In this document: piece after piece, positions 8,941 through 17,800 of the stretch
How positions within the stretch are numbered: the stretch's first letter is position 1
Layout: every line of letters begins with the position of its first letter
Source of the DNA: Spirogloea muscicola
Taxonomy: Eukaryota; Streptophyta; Zygnematophyceae; Spirogloeales; Spirogloeaceae
NCBI GenBank assembly: GCA_009602725.1
Contig: WELB01000037.1
Coordinates: forward strand, 43,180 to 71,812
Length of the DNA stretch: 28,633 nucleotides
Reading direction: 5' to 3'
Translations under genes and position numbers: made by a program
The notes under the pieces: generated by a model
The model's input: only the letters and a program-made list of their open reading frames with translations
The model's database searches: none
Told to the model about the DNA's origin: nothing

Positions 8941-11597
8941 AGCAGGAGCATGGCAGCATTCTTCAGCGCCCAACTGGCTCCGGGGAGCTGCGTGGCTGCT
9001 GCCCAATCCCCCGCCTGCTCAGCACGAAGAGCAGTCAGGTGTCACTGGCCTCCAACACGCACCAACATTCTGGGCTGATCTCAAGCAAGGCTGACTCCGA
9101 AGATGATGTCAAACACTTTGGCATCCTTGACAAAAACCGAGCAACATGAGAGAAACAGCTCATATGCTATCAGATGCAGAGAGAAATCAAGCGCTGCCGC
9201 TCTCAAAGGGACGTAAGAGTCGCATGCAAAGCTAGCAAGAAGCTGGGTCCGCCCTCACATGAAAGCCAAGGCTGAGCTCCTGCCAAACGCGTAGTCCCGC
9301 CAGGTACGCAAGGTACGCGGAAGTTGCGAGGCTAAGGGGGAAGTAGCGCTGCTTGTCGGTGAAGCCCGAGAGAATGGTTCGGTCCTGGTTGAGCAGCAGG
9401 AGGATGGGCGCGATGAAGAAGATGGCGCGATCGGCATGGGTTGTCAGCGAGCCAGTGAGAGAGAGGCAGGTTGCAAAGCAGAGCAGCGTAGCAACATTGC
9501 CAACGGCCGGCATCCATGCTCCATCCGCCGCCAGCTTCTTGATGGAGAACGTGGAGGCCACACTTGTGCGCCTCTGCACAAGGTGATTAAAGAGCGTTTT
9601 ACCAATGTCACAGGCTATCAAGTTGACACTACACGTGCGCGCACATTAAAAGGTAACCATTAGATGTGGTGAATGATAAGGATTCAACAATACTAGTCTC
9701 TAAAGTTAGCACTCAGGGCATTTGCCGTGCCACTCTTATCATTTCCAAGTCTGACTGAATGCCAATCCTAGTTGAAGGCGTCTATTACAAGACAATGATG
9801 CAGATTGACAGAAGCCGAGAGCTCTTTGACCAAGTTGCAGGCGCACTTTAGGGTGGAGCACGGCAGAAGGCGGCACCTGCACATTTCGATGGTGGGGCAT
9901 GAAGGACGAGGATGGCGAGAGGTGGCGACTTGAGCCGCCACCCACGAGGCGGTCCTTCGTCTTATCTCTTACAAGTCCCGTGAGCTTCACCTTCACCTCC
10001 AAGGCAATCAGCATGAATGACGCTGCATACAAGCCAAGCAGCTGCTCTCGGCCCCCCTGCAAACGATCAGCATGTTGCGTCTCAGAAGGAGTGCAGCTTC
10101 AGAGGGAGTCAGGATGGCAAGGACAGTGGCTAACCAATTATACATTTTGAAAAACTCTCCTAAGTAGTAGCAACCTGATTAAGAAGGTCTAACAATAGAA
10201 ACTCTTGCAGACAGTAACGATGAAAGAGAAAAACACAACCCTGACTGAGCAGCGAATAGTGCATGAAGCGACACAGTAACAATCAAAAGAATGGGTCATC
10301 AGTGCTCACCTCAATCACAAGCTCACGATCATACTCGGCCTGGAAGTCCACTGACGACTCGTCTTCTGTGGGTGGCCGGTTGATTTGGCCCTCGACCAGG
10401 TACATGACTGACATGACAGTAAAAGAACCTCAAGGTCCAGTGTGATTCAGGAACCCCAAATGCAGGAAAGCCTTTGGACTGCAAGTTTACTAGATACAAG
10501 CAGCTATAAGTGATGCTCTTACAAAATACAAGCACAAAGAACTTGTTTTAATCAGAGGTGCTCACCTGGGAGCAGGGCCACAAAGAGTGCAAAGATCCAG
10601 GGAAGCAGTCGTGGGCTTGATGCTGAAGGATGGTGGGCAAAGACGACAAAAACTGATGCTGCAATTGCAGCAGCAACAAGCAGGGCGTGTAGGAGGGGGA
10701 AGTCCGCAAAGTATTGAAGGCAGAGGTAGACGCCCAAGCTGGCACCGACTGCTATAGAATAGCCCAGCCGCACGGCTGCAACCTGAAGAGAAGCTCTTGC
10801 CCTTGTGCTCGTCAGCAACTGGGTAAGTTCAAGTCAGTAGAAAGGCATCATCTGAATAATTAATAGGCTTACATCTATTAACAAGAATTGCAGCCTGCTT
10901 GTCACTGAACTTATGACTCATCTGAGTGCAACGTTATGGATCAAGGTCGAGGGTGAGAGATATGTCTGGACCGCCAACTTTGAGCTTACAGACATGCAAT
11001 TACAGCTTGTCGGGATCAAGATCAGCATGAGCCGACACAAAGTACCTGCTGAACGGGGATGGCGGACATTGCGGCAGCCAGGCTTGCTACAAGAGACGCC
11101 AGCAGGAACCACGACGCCCAAGTGCTGCCCCTGCTGGGCTCCCCATAGATTGCCATCTCTTCTGGATCGTGCATTGAAGTGAATTCTGACGGTCCCCGAA
11201 AAAAGAGGCTGGCGAGCGGCAAAGGCACCGGTGGCGGCGGCGGCGGCGGTAGGGGGCTCACGTCGTGGTGGCGGCGGCGGCTGCGGGCCAGCGGCGACGG
11301 CGAGCGCGTCACGTGGGCGGTCGGCGGCCTCGTCCTGACCGCCGGCGCTCTCCTCCTGCGCTGGTCAGGCTCGTCGCGCAAGCGGCGGGGCGCAGTGGCT
11401 GCCGCGCTGGCCGCAGCTTCGCGCGGCCGTGCTTCTGCCTCCACCGCCACCATCAACGGCCGGGTGCTGCAGCCATCGCCATCGCAGCTCGCCACAGCTG
11501 CGGCCCAGCGGGCGGTGGCGGCGGCGGCGGCGGCACAGCGTAGCTTAAAGCAAGTATCATGAGCTCTACCAATAGAATGGAGCAAGTTTACCCCCAT
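8941..11597 (-). CDS. NEF1: NEF1 (NO EXINE FORMATION 1)-like multi-pass membrane protein, 3'-truncated
   Basis: Six exons: 11597-11046, 10818-10566, 10407-10310, 10056-9877, 9573-9259, and 9014 to about 8941. All phases fit (0,1,0,0,0). The diagnostic core is in exon 5: FSIKKLAADGAWMPAVGNVA, then AIFFIAPILLLLNQDRTILS and GFTDKQRYFPLSLATSAYLA, followed by DWAA...WALKNAAMLL in exon 6. As I recall it, plant NEF1 shares GAWMPAVGNVAT..CFAIC, LAPILLLLNQD, GDKQRYFPV and WFFAVKN. NEF1 is a plastid membrane protein needed for pollen exine in Arabidopsis (established). Other membrane segments lie in exons 1 (WASWFLLASLVASLAAAM), 2 and 4. The N-terminus is Ala/Pro/Arg-rich with a Pro run at 11231-11253. 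About 490 residues are visible; land-plant NEF1 has over 1,000. The expected last ~70 residues after KNAAMLL are absent, stopping at the n. The ATG at 11597 is a guess; later in-frame Met codons exist. Confidence 0.75.
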
Positions 11598-11812
11598 CGC
11601 TCAGCTAAGTCACATCACGATAAGCATCTGATCTCCGGCGACTTGATGAAAGGCAACCCAGCTGGAGACAGCTTATCCTGATCGCATCCCAAGCCACGAG
11701 CCATAGACCCTCACTAGAGGGCCGTGACTAATGCTGCAGTGTAAGGCGCCGAGGATGCCGAAGCTGGCAATATTGTTAAGCAACGCTGCAAAGGCTGCTC
11801 GTTGGCACTTAG

Positions 11813-14800
11813 TCAGTGAGCCTGTGTGTTTACAACGGCGTCAGCCACCGCAGGAGCTTCGACGCCATCGTCTCCTGGATCATGGCTGCCAGTCGTTTCA
11901 CTCGTTTGGGGGGGCAGGGTGCCGCCGTTGTGATAACCTGTGCCCTCAGCATCACGCTTGGCCTGGCCCGCCTCGAGCTTCTCGGCCCACTCGTCGTCGG
12001 CCCGCCCCGCCTCGCCAGCCTCGTACTCGTCAAGCTCCGCTAAGCGCCGGGCGTCCCGCTCGACGGCACGCTGCCGCCTGCCGGCCGCCTCGCCATCGGC
12101 AGCAGTGGCAGCAGAGGTTGCGGCCGTCTCAGGGACCTTCTGGCGCCGGCCCCAGGGGTACAGGACCACAGCGAGCACAGCAGCAACAGCGGCACCCATG
12201 GCACCCGCCAGCGGACTGCCGGCGGCTGCACCCGTCAACCAGGCCGGGGCACTCGCTACTGGCACCACAAAGCGCCCGACCTGCGCGACGAAGTTGGCGG
12301 CCACGAGGCCCGAGTGTAGGCCGATGGGCAGCGCAAGGTTGCCGCCGGCACGCGCCCGAGCACCAGCCAGTGCCAGCGACAGCATCACCAGCCCGGGCAT
12401 TGCCGCTGGCGACCTGGGCCATTGCAGACAGCCACACGTCCTCACAATCTTCAGAGCAGCTGAAGCATTGTAAGCAGTTCTTCTTATCTCGAGAGCAGTC
12501 TTTCTGCTGGCCAAGTAGACGTTGTAATCTTGGAAGTGTGAAACCGTAAGAGCCCAATGGGCATCAGCCAATTAACATTGACCGCTGCAGCAGCACCACG
12601 AGTAATAACAGCTGAAAACCATGTAGTACTCCATACCCCTGAGTGTACATCCTGAGTAGCACAAAATTAGCATACAATGTACCACGTGAAGAGAGTGATG
12701 GCTCACCAGTGGACAATGGCAAAGAGCAGGGCGCTGAGCACTGCAGCGCGATGGTAGCCCATGTCCGCGGAGGCCTCCTCCTGGAGCCACGACCGGAAGA
12801 CGAGCTCCTCGACGACCCCAATGGCAACGCCCATGCCCAGAGCCTCAGCAAGCAGCTTTGCCAGCTTCCATCCAGTGGTCAGCGCCACCAGCGCTGGAGG
12901 ACCATCAGTCGCCGGCCACCATGTGAAGTCCACAAACCCAAGGGATGCCTGCGCCGCGTACAGTGCCACCACCAGGCCTGCGCCAATGGCCTGCCCACCC
13001 AGCAACGCCCGCAGCTGCAAAGGAGACGCAGGCACCCCCCCTTAGCACGTTGATCATCCCACTGACTGCTTCAACTCTATAACATCTCAAGTCGACCATC
13101 CACAACCCCTGAGAACTCATAACCTTCTGATACAGTTATCCAGGAGATGCCTGGCAGGCGCAAGGAGCAGTGACAGCGCAAGACAAGCAAGTGCAAGGGC
13201 AGTGCTCTTTTCCCAGACTCTAGACGCGGTCAGCGTCTCAGAGGAACCTGGATGACCAGATGTTTGAAAGTGACAACCATATGTAATAACCTTCACCAAC
13301 AATACTTGCTCATTGGCATAAGTGCAAAAGGGATGAGCGCGCACCCGGGCCTTGCCCTTGAGCTGAAAGCCATAGTCGGCGAGCGGGGCGGCATAGCCGC
13401 GGACCTTGCGGCCCCAAATGGAGATGAGAAGGAAGACCGCACCATAGAGGCCAACAGCGAGCGCGTACTCAGCGACGCCGCCTGGGGCCTTGGTCACCCA
13501 CTGCTGGACAACGGCCGGCAGCAGCGGCAGAAGCAGCGGGCTCCACAGCAGCAGCGCGAGGCCCACAAAGCACCCCAGCCTGCACCAGTAATGCCAGGAG
13601 GCAGCATCATGGATTTTGCTGAGCAGGCTGCTGCGGGCCAGACTTATCGCAAAGTTGCAAATTGCTGATGGTATCATTGCTTGTGCAGACTGTAATACTT
13701 AATTACATTGTCCAGAGGTTAAAGGTCAGTGCCATAGTGATTAGGTGTTAAAGCGTCCTTGCCACGCCAGAGTGAAGATATCATTACTAGCTCGAAATGC
13801 TCGTGACACCTTGTGATTCCGCAAAAAATTCCTCTGCAGTCTGCTCTGCAGAGAGAAAGTGGTCAGCATACCTTTGCCAAAGAGGCCGGTCCTTCACACG
13901 GAGGAAACCGAGCAGGCGCTCCGTAAGGCCAACAGCGCCGCGCAGGCCGCCCCAGAGGAGCGCAAATTTGCCGACTATGCGCAGCATGCCGCCGCGCTGG
14001 CCAAGTGCGGTCAGCATCGCGACCAGCCTGCAGCATGGCAGTTGGCAACTCCAGGTCTCAGAAACGGTGGCAAGCGGAAGAGTGTAACGGTGAATGCGGT
14101 GACCACTTGGAGGTTGTAATAGTGGACAAGTGAATATGGCAGCAAGGACTACTTCACCTCTCCTGGTCAACTTCGCCAGTCTCGGCACGTGGAATCATGG
14201 GCGCCGCCACCGACATGGCCTTCTCTGCCACGCCAGCAATGCCGGCACTCTCTTGCTGGTCGCCACCGTGGAGAGCCGCCCCAGGGCCAGCAGCCTGGCC
14301 CGGCGCCTGCTCCTGGGACTGGCTGGCAATGACAGCAGCGCCGCCCACGGCGGCTGCCACCGTGCCCATCATGCGGTCGCGGCTGATCTCGCGCTCCTGC
14401 TCCTCGTGCGCTGCCGCCGCCTCCTCCGCGTCGACCTTGGCATCTGGATCGACGTCGTCGTCATTGCCGGCTCTCGCTTCACCTCGCGTGCTTTGCCTAT
14501 CTGAGGACTCCTCCTGGACCACAGCTCTGGCGGCAGCGCCATTTGTGCCGCCGCCGCCGTCGCCCTCGACACCAGCTGCTGGCAACATGCTCGCCGATTG
14601 TCCAGCGCCGCTGGCAGAGGCGGCCCCTTTACCTTCCTCGTCGTCATCCTGGACAAGGTAAAGCACAGCGCCGATGGCGGCCACGACCGCGCCGACGAGG
14701 ATGCCTGCCGGCAGGAGGCCGCCAGCCAGCCCTGCGCCGCCGACGAGTGAGGTCACCGACTCGACCAGCGCACCGGCGTCAAAGTTGCGGCCGCCGCCCG

Positions 14801-17800
14801 CAGCCGGCTCCCCGCCGCCGCTCTCCGGCGCCTCATCGGCGCCCAGCGTCGCTGCAACCTGCTCCACGATTCGCCCGACCTCAGCCTCCACGTTCACGCC
14901 CAGCGACTGCAGGCCCATAGTGCCGAGCCGCCGCAGCACCTCCAGCTTCAGAGCCGTCACCATTGCATTGCTGGCCTGTGTAGCCGCCGAAGGAGCTAAC
15001 TGTTCTTCCTTGCCGACAATCGCACTGCCTGGCTGCGAGCTGTCCTCCTCTGCAACCTCTGGCTGCTCAACGCCTGACTCCTCACCCCGCTCCTCTCGTC
15101 GCTTTCCCCCATCAACCAACTTGCCATGGTCACTGCCAGCGGATCCCCTCCTGTTTCTGGGTTCGCCATCCAGTCCGTCAACGATGGCCTCGGCAGCCAC
15201 CTTCGTGTCAGCGACCTTCATTGCCACCGCGGCCTTTGTCTGGGTCTTCTTGGTAGTGGCCCTTCTTTGGCTGGAGTAGGCAACAGCAAGGCCAGAGCCT
15301 GAGACCCGCAGCTCCAGTACCTTGCCTTTGGGGGCACTGCTTGGCCGCTGCACGAATGGCACGCGGCGCTCACGCCGCCGCAGCACTGCCCGTTGACGGG
15401 GCTGCTTCGTCGCCACGGATGTGGCCTTAGATGAAGCGCTGGCCTCCTCGCCCTCTTTGCCAGTAGACTCCTGTTTCTGGCCCTCGTTGCTCAAAGACGT
15501 TCCATCGGTCTTGAGTGGCGTCTCCTTCGCTTCAGCCGAGGTTGGCGGCGGTGGTGGGGCCGGTATCTCCTCCTTGCCTCCGCCGCCCTCCTCCTTCTCT
15601 GTCTCTTTCTTCTCCAGGTCGGCGAGCATGGAGTCCACCACACCAAACACATTGGTGACTGCCATCTGCGTGCCGTCATCGAGGCCTGTGATGGCCTCCA
15701 GCGCCCCTACCACCGACACCTGCGGCGGCGGCGGAGCCTGCGGCGGTGGCGGGGGTGGCGGGGCGGCAGCTGATGATGACTGAGCTGCCTCGGGAGGAGG
15801 AGAGGCAGCAGCCGAGTCATCGGCCGTCGCCGCCACCGCCGGCGCCGGTGCATCCGAGGCTGCAGCATTGTCGGTGCCAGCTTCGCAACAGTCGGCAGCA
15901 GGGGGCGCTGATGCAGCCACGTCCTTCTTGTCCTCCGCCGCCGGCGCTGGGCCAGCGCCGTCACTGCTGCCGCCATCGCTGTCGCTGTCGTTGGTGGCCG
16001 CAGGCTCTGGCTTCTCCGCAGGCGCCGCCTCCTCCACTTTGCTAGGCTCATCCTTCTTGGCCAACACGGCTGGCTCACTGGTACCAGTCTTGTCTTCGCC
16101 AGCCCCTGGCGGTTTGGCAACCGGTTTGGCATCCTCTCCCTTACTGGCTGCCACCGATGGTGAGCCCTTGCTGCCGCCATCCTTCGCAGCAGCATCATCG
16201 GAGTTGGGCTTCTTCTCTTGCGTTGAAGGTGCTGTGGCCTTCAGGTCATTGGTGGACGACGAGGCGTCTGCATCGCTCTTGCTGGTCGTCTTAGAGGTGG
16301 CTTTGCCCTCCGGCACGTCCGTCTTCGCTGCGCCATCCAGCTTCGGCACCTCGCTGGTGGTTGCCACCACCTTGGCAGCTCCCTCCTCCTTGTGTGAAGC
16401 CTTGGCAGCGCCCTCTTCCTTGCCCGACGATGCTGACGTCGATGGCACCGCCGCCGTGCCGCCGTCTTCCTTGATCGCAGCATCTGAAGGGGCCTTCGCT
16501 GCCACTGCACCTGCGCTCTTGCTCGCGGCCTCCGTCTTGATGTCAGCCACCTCCGCCTTCTTATTGCTGCTGCTGCCGGCAGCCGCCGACTGCCCCTTTT
16601 GGCCATCGCCACTGCCGCTGCCGCCGCTGGCCACCATCGCCCCTTTGCGTTTTAGCACCTCCGCGGCGCTGCCAGCCGCGTCTTGCAGCTTCTCCTTGAG
16701 CAAGGCAGTCGTGGATGGCGTGAGGCGCGACGCCACGGCTGGCTCCGTGAGGAGCTTGAAGGACAGGCCTTTGGCCTGGACAGCCTCGCCCACTGCGCCC
16801 GTGAGCTTCCCACGAACATCCTCCGGGACTGCCTGCTGCAGCGCCGCCAGCATTGTGTCGCCCCGCCCCACGGCCTCAATGACCTGCGCAAGTAAAGGCC
16901 TTCCTGCCAACAGTCAGCTCAGGGGTTAGCCTAAGGAAGTTTGTCCAGCGGTACTTAGTAACCCAATGCTGCAACTATCTCCATCTGAGATGGTGGCAGT
17001 GACATGATGGTTAACAGTTGAACATCTATTGTTAATGTCTTCCTGCAGTGTTTTATTCCTCAAAGTCCTCAGGTATATTATTTCAATCACAGGTGTCATG
17101 CCAGAGCGGCGCTCCCTGCCTGCGCCTTCTTCTGCGTGTTCAGGGCCCCTGGCATTGTGAGGTCGAGCGCGTTCATCACGCTTGCCGCCATCGCCTGCGT
17201 TTGGATGGTCGCTGGCTCCCCCTCTGCTGGCGGTGGTGGCGGAGGCGGCGGCGCTGCCGAAGCTGGTGCAGCCTCCGGCGGTCCACCACCCGACGGCGAG
17301 GCCTCCGCATCCTCCGCATCAGCTTTTGCCACCACAGGTGACCGGCCCTCGCCGGCTGCCGCCTCGCTGGCTGTGGTATCATCAGACTTGCTCGGCTGGA
17401 GCTGACGCCCTCTCTCCTTTGCTCCTTCCTGCTCTATCTTCTCCCGGTGCCTCACCTCCTCCTCCAGTTGTCCAGATGAGGAGGAGACTCCAGTCTCCTC
17501 GTCATCCTCCTCCTCCTCCTCCTCCTCCTCCTCCACAACCTCCACCTCCTCCTCCTCCTCCACCACCACCTCCTCCTCCTCCTCCACCTCCTCCTCCTCC
17601 TCCCCCTCCACCTCCTCCTCTCCAACAACTGCAACCTCTGCAGAGCCCTCGGCCCCTCCGTCTGCCGCCAGCTGTGCCTGGCCTTGGCCCAACTCACCAC
17701 CAGACGGCTCCTGCCCTTGCTCCTCCCTCCCCCTTTGCACTGCCCCAAGCGTCTCGCCCACTCGGCCAGCATCTTGCGCAGTGCCCTCAGTGACAGCCAG

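Noticed and set aside
8941-9259. Treating the NEF1-like exons as the C-terminus of the hydrolase-CPBP gene
   Set aside because: The CPBP frame reaches its own stop at 11813 after a hydrophilic tail, an ATG-led frame starts at 11597, and the GAWMPAVGNVAT / DKQRYFP core belongs to the separate NEF1 family as I recall it.
11731-12549. + strand open frame of 272 codons, Arg/Pro/Gln-rich
   Set aside because: Shadow of the CPBP C-terminal exon on the - strand, where LALPIGLHSGLVAANFV and related motifs are found.
15868-16929. Long + strand open frame (353 codons) opposite the 2.7-kb exon
   Set aside because: It is the reverse-complement shadow of an Ala/Ser/Lys-rich coding exon; its translation is Ser/Ala/Leu-rich low complexity with no motif, while the - strand has conserved islands and correct splice phases.
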